Assembly (NCBI GenBank): GCA_021828475.1
Contig: JAJZIY010000005.1
Span: 1 to 64,000 of the forward strand
Origin: Actinomycetes bacterium
GTDB taxonomy: Bacteria; Actinomycetota; Acidimicrobiia; Acidimicrobiales; Palsa-688
Reading direction: 5' to 3'
DNA: 64,000 nucleotides
The position numbers and the translations under genes are program-made. Of the stretch, positions 28,015-38,512 are shown piece by piece. Numbering within the stretch: the first letter of the stretch is position 1; every line of letters starts with the position of its first letter. A model generated the notes under the pieces. The model saw only the letters and a list, made by a program, of their open reading frames with translations, searched no databases and was not told the origin of the DNA.

Positions 28015-29414
28015 GCCCGCAACCCCGACAACCAGGCAGCGACCAGCTCGGGGAGATCCCCGGCCGTCAGCCCTTCGGCGAAACCTGAACGCGCCGCCCG
28101 TCCGTGCACGTGAGCGGCCAGGGCGGCCGCCTCGAACGGCTCGACGCCCCTGGCCAGGAAGGCTCCGACAATTCCCGAGAGCACATCACCCGTGCCCGCC
28201 GTCGCCAAGCGTGCGCTGCCGGTCGCTGCCAGCAGGGCGCGCCCATCCGGGGCGGCGACGACGGTGGTCGAGCCCTTGAAGAGCACCACCGCACCGCTGC
28301 GGGCCGCTGCCTCCCTGGTCACGGCCACCCTGTCCGGACCTGGCGGGCGCCCAAGCAACCTGGCCAGCTCGCCGGCGTGTGGTGTGACAATGGTCGGTTG
28401 GCGACGACGGGCCACCACCGCGGCCAGGCCGTCGATACCGCCCATGGCGTTGAGGCCGTCGGCGTCGAGCACCGCAGGGACGTCGGCCGATGCCAGCAGC
28501 AGGCCAACCTCGCCTCCCGGCAATCCACCAGAGCTCCCGGCTCCACCGGTCACAGGGCCCAGGCCCGGGCCGACCACGAGGGCCTTCACCCGGGACATCT
28601 GCGCCAGCAGGGGGACGTGCCAGCCCGTCTCCGGCACCGGGAGGTACACGAGCTCGCTCGGGGGGAGCACGCTGGGGCTGACGCCCGGCATGGAGAGCCG
28701 GACATAACCCGCCCCGGCCCTCATCGCCGACCGGCTGACCAGCCACGGTGCCCCTGTCATACCGGGCGAGCCGGCCACCACCTGCACGGCGCTCTGCCAC
28801 TTGTGCGCCTCGCGTGGCCTCGGGCGAAGGTGCCGGGCCACGTCGCCGTCCTCTACGAGCCAGCAGGAGGCCACCCGGACGACCTCGGCTCCGAGGCCGA
28901 TGTCGGCCACCGTCAGCTCCCCTGCCAGCTCCGGACCGCTGCCGAGCAGCAGACCGGGCTTGAGCGAGGCGAAGGTGACTGTCGCGGCCGCTGCCAGGGC
29001 CCCCCCGCCATCGGGCACCTCACCCGTCAGGCCGTCCAGCCCCGACGGGATGTCGACCGCCAGGACGGGTGAGGAGCTCCGGGGCGGCTGGTAGGGCCGG
29101 CGCAACCCGGTGCCGTAGGCGGCATCGATCAACAGGTCGGCCTTCGGGAGCTGCTCGGACGCCAGGAGATCCCTGGCGTCGCGGACGTCGACGATCGCAC
29201 CCCTGCCGGCCAGGATCCCGGCTGCCACACGCCCGTCGGCGCCGTTGTTACCCGGGCCGGCCACCACCACCACCCGCCTGGCGTACGCTCCGCCCATCAC
29301 CCTGACGGCACCCGCCGCCACCGCCGCACCGGCACGTGCCACCAGGTCGGAGACAGCCTGCTCGGTGCTACGGTCGACACCGGCCGTCTCCTCCGGCGTA
29401 AGTACGGGTATCAC
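28011..29414 (-). CDS. nnr: Bifunctional NAD(P)H-hydrate epimerase / ADP-dependent dehydratase
   Basis: Repairs hydrated NAD(P)H. 467 residues: N-terminal epimerase (about 1-200) with AGPGNNGADGRVAA and DIPSGLDGLTG; C-terminal ribokinase-like dehydratase (about 210-465) with VVGPGLG, PTIVTPHAGELARLLG, FKGSTTVV and ATAGTGDVLSGIVGA. The N-terminus is short of helices compared with the usual epimerase but keeps the key loop. Overlaps acpS and alr by ATGA. Confidence 0.95.
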   Translation of the reverse strand: MIPVLTPEETAGVDRSTEQAVSDLVARAGAAVAAGAVRVMGGAYARRVVVVAGPGNNGADGRVAAGILAGRGAIVDVRDARDLLASEQLPKADLLIDAAYGTGLRRPYQPPRSSSPVLAVDIPSGLDGLTGEVPDGGGALAAAATVTFASLKPGLLLGSGPELAGELTVADIGLGAEVVRVASCWLVEDGDVARHLRPRPREAHKWQSAVQVVAGSPGMTGAPWLVSRSAMRAGAGYVRLSMPGVSPSVLPPSELVYLPVPETGWHVPLLAQMSRVKALVVGPGLGPVTGGAGSSGGLPGGEVGLLLASADVPAVLDADGLNAMGGIDGLAAVVARRRQPTIVTPHAGELARLLGRPPGPDRVAVTREAAARSGAVVLFKGSTTVVAAPDGRALLAATGSARLATAGTGDVLSGIVGAFLARGVEPFEAAALAAHVHGRAARSGFAEGLTAGDLPELVAAWLSGLRA

Positions 29415-29797
29415 GAAAGGGCCAACACCACGGCGGCGGCGGCGGTTGCAGTATGCGTCAGCGAGACGAGCCAGGAGCCGACGGCCCGCTCGGCCGCCAG
29501 GCGCACGGCCGCCCCGGACAGGACCAGCTCGGGTTGCCCAGAAGGGAGGCGGCGGACCTCCACCTCGTGGAAGGCGAACGCACCCAGGCCGACACCCATG
29601 GCCTTCATCACCGCCTCCTTGGCGGCGAAGCGAGCCGCCAGGGAGGGCACAGGGTCAGCCAGGGAGCCGGCGTACTCCCGCTCCCCCGGCGTGAACACGC
29701 GCTCGCTCATCGACGGCCGTCTCTGCAGCACCTGCCTGAACCGCTCCATGTCGACCAGGTCGACACCCATCCCGAGCGGGGCCCCGGCGAACGGCAC
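29411..29797 (-). CDS. acpS: Holo-[acyl-carrier-protein] synthase
   Basis: Transfers phosphopantetheine from CoA to acyl carrier protein. 128 residues with MGVDLVDMERF (Mg-binding Asp) and FAAKEAVMKAMG. GTG 29797 follows GAGGG; ATG 29770 at MGVDLVD would be the minimal start. It lies one base past the stop of the GlmS-like gene. Confidence 0.95.
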   Translation of the reverse strand: MPFAGAPLGMGVDLVDMERFRQVLQRRPSMSERVFTPGEREYAGSLADPVPSLAARFAAKEAVMKAMGVGLGAFAFHEVEVRRLPSGQPELVLSGAAVRLAAERAVGSWLVSLTHTATAAAAVVLALS

Positions 29798-29798
29798 C

Positions 29799-32700
29799 TC
29801 AGCCCTCCTGCGCCGACCAGTTGCCGGCCAGCACTGCTACGGGCTCGGTGAGCAGGTCGATCACGGGCACCATGGCCAACACGTCGTCGTCGAAGCCGGG
29901 CCGGGCCTCGGTGACCGCGTCGACCAGGGCCGCGTAGCGCCCCTGGTACCCCTCGAGGACGGCACGCGCCTGCACCGGGGACAGCCGGTCCTCGAACTGC
30001 ACGTGCAGCAGGGTCATGCCGACCACCTGCCCGTCTTTGACCTCTGGCACCATCACTCCGGTCCGGCCGTCGTGGAGACCCCGGAACACGGTTACCTCCC
30101 TCTTTTCGGCCGCCCTGTGCTTGGTGCCCCTGAGCGTGGGATCGGCGGCCGAGCGCGAGACCATGCCTGCGGATATCCCGCCCCGGTCCACCACGCTGAT
30201 CGTGGCCCCTGCGAGCCGGTCCGCCTGCGGCGCGGAGGCAGGGGCGAGCTCCACGTGGTAGCGGGTGAACCCGAGCACCCCGTGCACTGCAGGCGCCAGG
30301 GCGGCCAAAGAGCGCAGCGCCCTGTAGCCGAGAGAACCGGCCGATGCTCCCGCGCCGAGCGCCTCCGCCACCAGCTGCGAGCGCAGGAGGTCGTCCTCGC
30401 TGCGCGATATCCCGACTGTGACGGTCTTGGCCTGGTGCTTGATGGCGTCGATAGGCCTGGCCAACTCGTCGATGGCGGCCCCCAGTGCGGCAAGCAGGTC
30501 CTCGGCCAGCGCTGAGGGCGACCCGACCTTGCCCATTTCGGCCTCGTAACCCTCCACCGGCAGGGCGCCGGTCGCATAGCGCAGCAGCGACGTCAGCCTT
30601 CCGGCGCTGGAGGCGCTGAGGTTGCCGTCGTAGGCACCGGAGCGCAGGCCGGACACGGCGGGAGCGGTCACAGCCTCGAGGGCCGGCACGACAGCGGCCG
30701 GCAGCCCGGAGCGCTCGATGAGCGACCGGGCCTCCCGTAGGGGATGGGCCTGGGCGTCGATGGACAGCGCCGCCTCGTACCCGAAGATGTGGCCGACCAT
30801 CGCAGCGAGCACGAAGGCCAGCTCGGGATGGGTGTCGGGCACGGCAACGACATCCACGTCGTCTCCGAAGAGCGCTCTCTGGCTCTCGCTCACGACGACC
30901 ACCGGTGCCGCTTTGTGAGCCTTGAAGATGGCCACCTCTTTGGCCAGGTCGCGGGCATTGGCCCCGCTCGTGCCCGCAGCGCACACGATGACCATCGGCT
31001 CCGAGGACAGGTCGATGTGCTTCTTGTCCTCGACCGTGTCGAGGGCTATCGACTTGTAGCACAGCTCGGAGAGCTTGATCCGCAGCTCAGCCGCGGCGAC
31101 GTGGTCCGGGCCGCTGCCGGTCACGGCCCAGTTGCGCCGAGGTGGGGCCACGGCTGCGGCGATCATGGCGATCTCGGTGCGTTTGGCCAGGACCGTGGCC
31201 ATGTGGTCGGGGAGGTCACGCAGTGCGGCCAGCACGTCCTGGCGGTCCCGGCCGAGCCCAGGCCCACAGCAGGCGGTCATGCCGGCTGCGAGTAGGTGGC
31301 CGGCGGCGATCTGGGAGTAGAAGGCCTTGGTCGAGGCCACCGACATCTCCACGTCGCGCCCGTCCGAGGTGTAGAGCACGCCGTCCGACTTGTGCACCAG
31401 GTCGCTGTTGCGGCGGTTGACGATCGAGACGACGAGCGCGCCCCGGGCGCGCACCAGGTCGACGGTGCGGTTGGTGTCCGTCGTGGTCCCGGACTGGCTT
31501 ATCGCCACGACGAGCATGCCGGTGAGGTCGTCAGGCAACCCGGTACCGTCGGGCCCCCATCCGGACAGCTCGGTGGCCGGCATCCGGGCGACGCGCACGC
31601 AGGGCATTGCCCGCGCCAGGGCGGCGGCCACTGCCTGGCCGGCCACCGCCGCCGTACCCTGGCCGACGACGACAGCCCGGTCTATGGAACCATCCGCCAG
31701 GCGCCTCCGCAGGGTGGCAGGCAGCGCCTCGTCACCGAGGCGCACCTCGTAACCACCTCCCGGGCCCGGCACCAACTTGCCCCGGAGCGTCTTGCGCACC
31801 GACAGGGCCGCCTCGGAAATCTCCTTGAGCAGGAAGTGACGGAACCCGTGGCGGTCTATGTCCCTGGTGGTGATCTCCGCCCGCTTGACCTCGGACATGG
31901 CAATGGGCAGCGGCGAACCGTCGTAGCGCTGCCTGCGGGCACCGTCCATCTCACCCGCCCGGCCCCGCTCGAGCACCACCACCTGCCCGCCACCCTCGCC
32001 GTCCATGCGCAGGTACTCCGACGCCTCCTCGACGAGCCCGTAGGGTTCACTGGCCACCACGAAGGCGTCGGCGGCCAGGCCGATGTTGAGGCCCTGGCCG
32101 CTGCCGCGCAGGGCCAGCAGGAGCCGGCCGGGCTCGCGGGCCATGTTGACGGCGATGCCGACCGAGCCGTCGAACCTGCCGACTGCCTGCCTGAACGCGT
32201 CCTCAGGCGCCACACCGCAGGCCATCCGCCTGGCCACCAGGGTGGGCACCAGCTTGGCGTCGGTCGTCACCTGGGCCGGCGGCGCGATCTCCTCTTCCGC
32301 CAGCAGAGCCGCGTAGTTGTCGATATCGCCGTTGAGGGCACCGACGGCGTAGGCCGTCCCGTCGGGGCCGAGCACCAGCCCGCCCTCTTCGGAGTTGAGC
32401 GGGTGGGCGTTCGGCTCCGAGATCAGGCCCACGCTGGCCCAGCGGGTGTGGGCCACGACGGTCGCCTCGACGTCCGGCGAGGCGAGTGCGAGGGCGAGCA
32501 AGCTGTCCGAGGCCACGGCTCTGCGCAGCGCCCGCACGTTGTCGCCCAGTTCGCCGATCTCAGCCGCCGTCTTGTAGACGATCGACAGGCAGCCGGCAGG
32601 CCAGCGCACGCTCATCGACGTGAACAGGCGGTCGCCGGAGCGTCCGCCAGCCAGGGCGGCCACCTCGGGTGCTCCGGGGTCGAGCCCGTGGCCCGAGAGC

Positions 32701-33260
32701 ATCAGGTGCAGCCCGGCCGAGTCCCGGCCCCGCACCTCCAGGCGGTCCAGCGAGCGCAGGGCGACGTGGAGCGACCAGGCCACCCCCAGAGCGGGCCGCG
32801 GCGGCACGGCAGCGAGACCGAGCCCGTGACAGAGCTCGCGGGTGCTGCGGAGCGCGCCCAAGCGGTCCTGCGCCAGCGCCCAGACCGAGTCGCGCAGGGC
32901 GACGATCGCCGCGTTGAGATCCTCGACGCCCCCGGCCGTGTCGGCCAGCCCACTGCGGTCGAGTGCGGACTCGTAGGACTGGAGGTGCGACGTCACGGCC
33001 GCCGTCGACCCTTCGAGCAGGGGCTCGATGCCAGGGCCCCCGAGCATGGCCTCCAGTCCGGGCACGCCTCTGAGCGCGCTGTCGAGAGCCCGCAGGGCAG
33101 CCGTCGCTGCGCGCAGGCCGGCGGCATCACCCGGCGCAGGCGGGCCCGCCCACACAGGCTCCAGCGCTGCGCCCGCCTCTTCGAGCAGCCGGCGCACCTC
33201 CTCCAGGGAGGGCGCGGCCCGTCGGGAGGGCCTGGCCAGCACGGCCGCTATCCCACACAT
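29799..33260 (-). CDS. Giant GlmS-like glutamine:fructose-6-phosphate amidotransferase with two extra domains
   Basis: 1153 residues against about 610 for GlmS. The N-terminal nucleophile is kept (MCGIAAVL), but an insertion of about 150 helical residues separates it from the rest of the glutaminase domain: LEVRGRDSAGL (174-184), HTRWASVG (271-278) and ALNGDIDNY (309-316). FRHFLLKEI (near 473) introduces the isomerase half. SIS 1 has GQGTAAVAG, SQSGTTTDTN and VASTKAFYSQ; SIS 2 has LRIKLSELCYKS and DKKHIDLSSEP. The usual GlmS C-terminal tail is recognisable as HPLREARSLIE near 839-849. About 300 further residues of unrecognised sequence follow. glmM is immediately upstream, so glucosamine-6-phosphate supply for the wall is the likely role; whether it replaces canonical GlmS is unknown. 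ATG 33260 gives Cys2. Confidence 0.9.
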   Translation of the reverse strand: MCGIAAVLARPSRRAAPSLEEVRRLLEEAGAALEPVWAGPPAPGDAAGLRAATAALRALDSALRGVPGLEAMLGGPGIEPLLEGSTAAVTSHLQSYESALDRSGLADTAGGVEDLNAAIVALRDSVWALAQDRLGALRSTRELCHGLGLAAVPPRPALGVAWSLHVALRSLDRLEVRGRDSAGLHLMLSGHGLDPGAPEVAALAGGRSGDRLFTSMSVRWPAGCLSIVYKTAAEIGELGDNVRALRRAVASDSLLALALASPDVEATVVAHTRWASVGLISEPNAHPLNSEEGGLVLGPDGTAYAVGALNGDIDNYAALLAEEEIAPPAQVTTDAKLVPTLVARRMACGVAPEDAFRQAVGRFDGSVGIAVNMAREPGRLLLALRGSGQGLNIGLAADAFVVASEPYGLVEEASEYLRMDGEGGGQVVVLERGRAGEMDGARRQRYDGSPLPIAMSEVKRAEITTRDIDRHGFRHFLLKEISEAALSVRKTLRGKLVPGPGGGYEVRLGDEALPATLRRRLADGSIDRAVVVGQGTAAVAGQAVAAALARAMPCVRVARMPATELSGWGPDGTGLPDDLTGMLVVAISQSGTTTDTNRTVDLVRARGALVVSIVNRRNSDLVHKSDGVLYTSDGRDVEMSVASTKAFYSQIAAGHLLAAGMTACCGPGLGRDRQDVLAALRDLPDHMATVLAKRTEIAMIAAAVAPPRRNWAVTGSGPDHVAAAELRIKLSELCYKSIALDTVEDKKHIDLSSEPMVIVCAAGTSGANARDLAKEVAIFKAHKAAPVVVVSESQRALFGDDVDVVAVPDTHPELAFVLAAMVGHIFGYEAALSIDAQAHPLREARSLIERSGLPAAVVPALEAVTAPAVSGLRSGAYDGNLSASSAGRLTSLLRYATGALPVEGYEAEMGKVGSPSALAEDLLAALGAAIDELARPIDAIKHQAKTVTVGISRSEDDLLRSQLVAEALGAGASAGSLGYRALRSLAALAPAVHGVLGFTRYHVELAPASAPQADRLAGATISVVDRGGISAGMVSRSAADPTLRGTKHRAAEKREVTVFRGLHDGRTGVMVPEVKDGQVVGMTLLHVQFEDRLSPVQARAVLEGYQGRYAALVDAVTEARPGFDDDVLAMVPVIDLLTEPVAVLAGNWSAQEG

Positions 33261-33285
33261 GATCAGAAGGCTAGCTGCGGCGGGA

Positions 33286-34773
33286 TCAGGCCCGGCCGAC
33301 TGACGGGCCCGGCTCGGCTTCCCCGAGCGCCCGGTGCAGAGCCCCGACCAGGCGCCCGGCACAGTCCTGGGCCTGTTGCTCGCTGCGGGCCTCGACCATG
33401 ACCCGCACGAGGGGCTCGGTGCCGCTTGGCCGGAGCACGACGCGGCCCTCGCGCCCGAGGCTGGCCTCGACCCGGGAGACCTCCGCCCACACCTCGTCAG
33501 CGCCGGCCAGGGCCTCGCGCCGCGCCACCCGGACGTTGGTGAGCACCTGGGGGTACTTGTCCATCACGCTCCCCGCCAGCTCGTGCAGAGGTGCACCGAG
33601 GCGGCGCACCAGGTCGGCCAACAGCAGGCCGGAGAGGACGCCGTCCCCCGTCGTGGCCAGCGCCCGGAAGACGATGTGGCCGCTCTGCTCGCCGCCCAGG
33701 CTCCAGCCGTTGGCGTCGAGGGCTTCGAGCACGTAACGGTCACCCACGGCGACCGTGTGCACCCTGACCCCGGCCGGTTCCATCGCCCGGTGGAAGCCGA
33801 GGTTGGTCATGACGGTGACGACGACCGTGCCGCCTCCGAGCAGGCCCTGCTGGTGCATGTCCCGCGCCAGCAGCGCCAGGATGCGGTCGCCGTCCACGAC
33901 CTGGCCGTCCTGGGCCACCGCTATGACCCGATCGGCGTCGCCGTCGAAGGCGAGGCCGATGTCCGCCCCGTGAGCCAGCACGGCGCCGGCCAGCGCGTCC
34001 GGGTGGGTCGACCCACACTCGTGGTTGATATTGGTGCCGTCTGGTTCGGCGCCGAGCACCGACACCACCTCGGCGCCCGCAGCGCGCAGTACGTCGGGAG
34101 CACTGGCGTAGGCGGCACCGTTCGCGCAGTCGAGGACCACCCTCATCCCGGACAGGTCCCGACCCTCGAGGCAGCTCACGACGTGCTTCTCGTAGCGGGC
34201 CAGGGCCCCCTCGTCGCGTTCGAGGCGCCCGAGCGAGGCGCCCTTGCGCATCGCCGCTCCGGCGCTACCGGCCTGTATGGTCTCGAGCTCGGCCTCGATC
34301 CTTCGCTCGGTGGCGTCGGCCAGCTTCAGCCCGCCGGGGAGGAAGAACTTGATGCCGTTGTCGTGATAGGGGTTGTGCGACGCGGATATCACGGCCGCGG
34401 GAGCGTCCTGCTCGGCGGAGACGAACGCTACCGCCGGGGTGGCCAGGGTCCCCAGGTCGACCACGTCAGCGCCCTCGGAGGCAAGGCCGGCCGAGAGCGC
34501 CGCCTGCAGCAAGGGCCCGGACAGCCGCGTGTCGCGCCCGACGAGGAAGCGCCGGCGCGGCGCGGCACTGCCGGGTGGGAGGACACGGGCTGCGGCCCTC
34601 CCCAGTGCCAGAGCCAGCTCGGGCGTCAGCTCGTCGTTGGCGGAACCTCGTATGCCGTCGGTCCCGAACCGTGGTGCGCGGTGCGCCGTAGGACCCGCCG
34701 CCGCGTCAGCGCTTGGAGTACTGGGGCGCCTTACGGGCCTTTTTGAGGCCGTACTTCTTCTGCTCCTTCTCAC
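33286..34773 (-). CDS. glmM: Phosphoglucosamine mutase, start overlapping rpsI
   Basis: Converts glucosamine-6-phosphate to glucosamine-1-phosphate for UDP-GlcNAc. The phosphoserine loop is [12 protein letters not shown] (Ser near 132), the Mg site DGDADR and the sugar loop GGEQSGH; the C-terminal phosphate site is [11 protein letters not shown]. Homologues start about five residues before FGTDGIRG, but no ATG, GTG or TTG exists there. The nearest legal codon is GTG 34773, 68 bases inside rpsI, which would add about 35 basic residues. The product is certain, the start is not. It is 25 bases upstream of the GlmS-like gene. Confidence 0.93.
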   Translation of the reverse strand: MRRSRRSTASKRPVRRPSTPSADAAAGPTAHRAPRFGTDGIRGSANDELTPELALALGRAAARVLPPGSAAPRRRFLVGRDTRLSGPLLQAALSAGLASEGADVVDLGTLATPAVAFVSAEQDAPAAVISASHNPYHDNGIKFFLPGGLKLADATERRIEAELETIQAGSAGAAMRKGASLGRLERDEGALARYEKHVVSCLEGRDLSGMRVVLDCANGAAYASAPDVLRAAGAEVVSVLGAEPDGTNINHECGSTHPDALAGAVLAHGADIGLAFDGDADRVIAVAQDGQVVDGDRILALLARDMHQQGLLGGGTVVVTVMTNLGFHRAMEPAGVRVHTVAVGDRYVLEALDANGWSLGGEQSGHIVFRALATTGDGVLSGLLLADLVRRLGAPLHELAGSVMDKYPQVLTNVRVARREALAGADEVWAEVSRVEASLGREGRVVLRPSGTEPLVRVMVEARSEQQAQDCAGRLVGALHRALGEAEPGPSVGRA

Positions 34774-35098
34774 GGGGGTCGCGGGTCAGGAAGCCGGCCC
34801 TCTTGAGCGGCACCCGCAACTCCGGCTCGAGCTCGGCGAGCGCCCTGGCGATGCCCAGGCGCAGGGCGCCGGCCTGGCCCGAGATGCCGCCGCCGTCCAG
34901 AGTGGCGTCCACGTCGTAGTCCGTCGCCTTGTCGACCACACGCAGGGGCTCGGTGAGCACCATCCGGTGGGTGGCCGAGGGGAAGTAGTCCTCCACGGGC
35001 CGCCGGTTGACGGTGATGGCACCATCGCCGGGACGCAGGCGGACGCGCGCTATGGCGGCCTTGCGCCTACCTGTCGACTGGACTAGCGGTTTGGGCAC
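34706..35098 (-). CDS. rpsI: 30S ribosomal protein S9
   Basis: 130 residues, full length, with [33 protein letters not shown] and the basic tail ending in KAPQYSKR that reaches the P-site tRNA. Second gene of the usual rplM-rpsI pair; its 3' end is probably overlapped by the glmM start. Confidence 0.98.
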   Translation of the reverse strand: MPKPLVQSTGRRKAAIARVRLRPGDGAITVNRRPVEDYFPSATHRMVLTEPLRVVDKATDYDVDATLDGGGISGQAGALRLGIARALAELEPELRVPLKRAGFLTRDPREKEQKKYGLKKARKAPQYSKR

Positions 35099-35171
35099 TG
35101 CCGTGTTCTCCTCTTGGTGGCCTTGTGCTGAGCGGTGTGACGGGAACCTGGTAGGAGGCGCTGGCCCCGGC

Positions 35172-35624
35172 TCAGGCTACCCGGTGGGCCGAGTGGTCCA
35201 ATGACCAGGGCTTGGGAGCCTGGCCTGCGTGTTTGTGCTCCGGGCCCGCATAGACCTTGAGCTTGCCGATCATCTGCCTGCCGAGCGGGCCCTTGGGCAG
35301 CATGCCCTTGACGGCGATGCGCACGAGCTCCTCGGGCCGGTCGGCCAGCAGCTCGTCGTAGGACCGGGCCTTGATGCCGCCGGGGTAGCCCGAGTAGCGG
35401 TAGTGGAACTTCTTCTGTCCCTTGTCGGAGGACAGCACGAGCTTGGCGGCGTTGACCACGACGACGTAGTCGCCGGTGTCGAGATGGGGAGCGAAAGTAG
35501 CCTTGTGCTTGCCACGCAGCAGGCGGGCCACCTCGGACGCCAGACGTCCGAGCACGGCACCCGAGGCGTCCACCTCGTACCAGGCATGCTCGATTTCGGA
35601 GGCTTTGGGAGAGTAAGTACGCAC
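35172..35624 (-). CDS. rplM: 50S ribosomal protein L13
   Basis: 150 residues with [31 protein letters not shown] and [16 protein letters not shown] 35624 gives (M)[14 protein letters not shown], the usual beginning. First gene of the minus-strand array ending with alr. Confidence 0.97.
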   Translation of the reverse strand: MRTYSPKASEIEHAWYEVDASGAVLGRLASEVARLLRGKHKATFAPHLDTGDYVVVVNAAKLVLSSDKGQKKFHYRYSGYPGGIKARSYDELLADRPEELVRIAVKGMLPKGPLGRQMIGKLKVYAGPEHKHAGQAPKPWSLDHSAHRVA

Positions 35625-35945
35625 GGGCCCACCAGCATACCTGGTCCGTCCGGGCTTGGCCAGGCGAGCTGCCGGGCCCCCCGTGGCCTGCCCGAGAGCG
35701 CCGCCAGGCGCGGCGCCCGCCCTGCCAGGGCCAGGCACGAGAGCTGCGGCACAGGTGCCCCGGCCCTCCCCAAGGGCCCCGCAGGAGAGCGCCCGGGAGG
35801 AGGGTACGGGCCGCCCCCGGCCCCGGGCTGGAGGGGAGCCGGTCAGGTGCGCCGTGGGCCTGGGGTGCGCCCGGCGAGACGGTCGGCGAGAGGGAGGCCG
35901 GTCCCGGTTTGTTCGGCTGCCCGCGACACGCCTAATTTGTTGCCA
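35625..35945. other. Divergent regulatory region between rplM and coxB
   Basis: 321 bases without a gene. The coxB promoter lies at its right end. On the minus strand TATGCT stands about ten bases before the rplM GTG and could be its -10 box, weakly supported. The rest is GC-rich with no recognisable riboswitch or tRNA. Confidence 0.5.
35909..35938 (+). promoter_or_regulatory. coxB promoter, predicted leaderless
   Basis: TTGTTC (35909-35914), 18-base spacer, TAATTT (35933-35938), then seven bases and GTG 35946. The AT-rich -10 box stands out in very GC-rich sequence, and no Shine-Dalgarno precedes the GTG. Confidence 0.6.
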
Positions 35946-36713
35946 GTGCACGCGTTGCTCGCATCCGTCATCCGCTGGGGCTCACCCAACGGCATCACGT
36001 CTCAGTCGAAGAACCTCACGTTCCTCTGGTCGCTGACGTACTACATCGCCATCCCGCTCGGCGCCATCGTCGTGGGCCTCATCGTCTGGTGCGCCGTGCG
36101 CTACCGGGAGCGGCCGGGCGAGGAGCGCATACCCCGGCAGGTCCAGTACCACATCCCGCTGGAGGCGCTGTACACCATCGTGCCGATCATGCTGGTGATC
36201 ACCCTGTTCGTGTTCACCTACCGGGCCGAGGACCGCGTGGACGCCATCGCCAAGAACCCCGCCCTGGTCATACGGGTCGACGCCTTCCAGTGGGGCTGGA
36301 AGTTCACCTACCCCAACGGGTTCCAGGAGATCGGCAGCGTGGCGACGGAACCCAGCGTGGACAGCCCCAACCTACCCGTGCTGACCCTCCCCGCCGGGGA
36401 GACGGTGCAGGTCAACCTGTTCAGCGACGACGTCAACCACTCGTTCTACGTGCCGGCCTTCCTGTTCAAGCGGGACGCGATCCAGGGCATCAACAACTCC
36501 TTCGACGTCAACATCGACCCGAGCGTGGTCGGGCGCCGCTTCATCGGCGAGTGCACGCAGTTCTGCGGCCTTTACCACCCCTACATGCGCTTCTGGCTCG
36601 AGGTCATGGCCAAGGACAAGTTCAACGGCTGGCTCGCCAGCCACCACGGCGTGGAGACCAACTCGGCGACCAAGGTGACGCCGGTCCCCAATCAGGGAGG
36701 TAGGACCAAGTGA
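35946..36713 (+). CDS. coxB: Cytochrome c oxidase subunit II
   Basis: Electron-entry subunit of the aa3-type terminal oxidase. 255 residues: two membrane segments (about 30-52 and 80-98), then a cupredoxin domain outside. All CuA ligands are visible: H165 in VNHSFYVP, then C203, C207, H211 and M214 in [13 protein letters not shown]. There is no obvious cleavable signal peptide. GTG 35946 is chosen from the -10 spacing; two TTG codons lie just upstream in frame. Starts the coxB-ctaD-ctaF operon. Confidence 0.95.
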   Translation: MHALLASVIRWGSPNGITSQSKNLTFLWSLTYYIAIPLGAIVVGLIVWCAVRYRERPGEERIPRQVQYHIPLEALYTIVPIMLVITLFVFTYRAEDRVDAIAKNPALVIRVDAFQWGWKFTYPNGFQEIGSVATEPSVDSPNLPVLTLPAGETVQVNLFSDDVNHSFYVPAFLFKRDAIQGINNSFDVNIDPSVVGRRFIGECTQFCGLYHPYMRFWLEVMAKDKFNGWLASHHGVETNSATKVTPVPNQGGRTK

Positions 36714-38512
36714 GCCTCGTCCAGGAAAGGCCGCCCCACTTCGAGCAGCCGGAGCGGCGCCTCACCGAGGTCGTGCCCGGGCCCAAGCCGAGGGGCGTGC
36801 TGTCCTACCTGACCAGCACCGACCACAAGCAGATCGGCATCAACTACATGGTGACCAGCTTCACCATGTTCCTCATCGCCGGGGCGATGGCCGTGCTCAT
36901 GAGGGTCCAGCTGTCGGTGCCCAACAACAACTTCCTGTCACTCGAGACCTACAACCAGCTCTTCACGATGCACGGCAGCATCATGCTGTTCCTCTTCCTC
37001 GGCCCGTTCGCCTTCGGCATGGCCAACTACCTGGTCCCGCTGCAGATAGGTGCACCGGACATGGCCTTCCCCAGGTTCAACGCCTTCTCCTACTGGCTGT
37101 TCCTCGGCGGCTGCATAACCATGATGTCGGGCTTCCTCACCTCGTCCGGCGCCGCCGACTGGGGCTGGTTCGCCTACGCGCCCCTGACCGAGGCGATCCA
37201 CAGTCCCGGCCCGGGTGGCGACCTGTGGATATGCGGAGTGGCGCTGGCCGGCTTCTCGGGGATCTTCACCGCCGTCAACGTGATCACCACCGTGTTCACC
37301 CTCAGGGCGCCGGGCATGGTCATGTTCCGCATGCCCATCTTCACCTGGAACCAGCTCATCACCGCCTTCCTGGTGCTGCTCGCCTTCCCCGTGCTCACAT
37401 CCGCCCTCGTCATGCTCTGGACTGACAGGCACCTCGGGACCCACTTCTTCGACCCGACGGGCGGTGGCCAGCCGATCCTGTGGCAGAACCTGTTCTGGTT
37501 CTTCGGCCACCCCGAGGTGTACATCCTGGCGCTGCCCTTCTTCGGGGTGGCGACCGAGATCATCGCCACCTTCTCGCGCAAGCCGGTGTTCGGCTACAAG
37601 GGCATGGTCTTCGCCACGCTCTCGATCGGCGGACTGTCGATGGGCGTCTGGGCCCACCACATGTACACCACCGGAGCGGTGCTGTTGCCGTTCTTCGCCA
37701 TCCTCACCTTCCTGATCTCGGTCCCGACGGGCATCAAGTTCTTCAACTGGATCGGGACCATGTTCAGGGGCTCGGTGCGCCTCGACTCACCCATGCTGTT
37801 CGCCCTGGGCTTCCTCATCTGCTTCCTTCTGGGCGGCTTCACGGGCGTCATGCTGGCCGAGCCACCCTTGGACTTCCAGCTGCACGACACCTACTTCGTC
37901 GTCGCGCACTTCCACTACGTGCTCTTCGGGGGCTCGGTCTTCGCCGCCTTCGGCGGCATCCACTACTGGTTCCCGAAGTTCACCGGTCGCAAGCTGGACG
38001 AACGCCTGGCGAAGCTCACCTTCGTCATCATGTTCATCGGCTTCAACCTCACCTTCTTCCCCCAGCACGACCTGGGACTGCGGGGCATGCAGCGACGCAT
38101 CGCCGTGTACCCGGCGCACCAGGGCTGGGACTTCCTCAACATGCTGTCGTCGATAGGGTCGTTCATCCTGGCCTTCGCCATGCTGCCCTTCATCGTCAAC
38201 GTGTGGGTCACGCTGCGCAGCGGCAAGCGGGTGGGCCCCAACCCCTGGGACGGCATGACGCTCGAGTGGGCGACGCAGTCGCCGCCGCTCGAGCACAATT
38301 TCGAGTTCCTGCCCCCGATCCGCTCGGAGCGCCCCGTCTGGGACCTCAACCACCCGGACCACACGAGCCTGCCCCACGGGCGCCACATGCGCGAGCTGGC
38401 GATGGCGGGCGCCCGCACGGCTGTGCCCGGACAGGACGGGACGCCGGGTGACGGCTCGCCGCCGGATGCCGCCCGAGGCGCGACGGACGGTGAGGGGGGT
38501 CGGGCCCGATGA
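36710..38512 (+). CDS. ctaD: Cytochrome c oxidase subunit I
   Basis: Catalytic heme-copper subunit with twelve membrane helices, 600 residues. Visible signatures: [10 protein letters not shown] (heme a ligand), [13 protein letters not shown] (CuB His near 267 and the cross-linked Tyr), AHHMYTTG (two CuB His), [14 protein letters not shown] (heme ligands). Type A proton channel. GTG 36710 overlaps the coxB stop as GTGA, with GGAGGTAGG upstream. The cytosolic C-terminus is extended and polar. Confidence 0.98.
   Translation: MSLVQERPPHFEQPERRLTEVVPGPKPRGVLSYLTSTDHKQIGINYMVTSFTMFLIAGAMAVLMRVQLSVPNNNFLSLETYNQLFTMHGSIMLFLFLGPFAFGMANYLVPLQIGAPDMAFPRFNAFSYWLFLGGCITMMSGFLTSSGAADWGWFAYAPLTEAIHSPGPGGDLWICGVALAGFSGIFTAVNVITTVFTLRAPGMVMFRMPIFTWNQLITAFLVLLAFPVLTSALVMLWTDRHLGTHFFDPTGGGQPILWQNLFWFFGHPEVYILALPFFGVATEIIATFSRKPVFGYKGMVFATLSIGGLSMGVWAHHMYTTGAVLLPFFAILTFLISVPTGIKFFNWIGTMFRGSVRLDSPMLFALGFLICFLLGGFTGVMLAEPPLDFQLHDTYFVVAHFHYVLFGGSVFAAFGGIHYWFPKFTGRKLDERLAKLTFVIMFIGFNLTFFPQHDLGLRGMQRRIAVYPAHQGWDFLNMLSSIGSFILAFAMLPFIVNVWVTLRSGKRVGPNPWDGMTLEWATQSPPLEHNFEFLPPIRSERPVWDLNHPDHTSLPHGRHMRELAMAGARTAVPGQDGTPGDGSPPDAARGATDGEGGRAR

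Noticed and set aside
31296-33401. Long plus-strand frame (about 700 codons) opposite the GlmS-like gene, and similar antisense frames over fabF, guaB3 and others
   Set aside because: Arg/Gly/His-rich, no motif, and explained by the high third-position GC of the genuine genes on the other strand.
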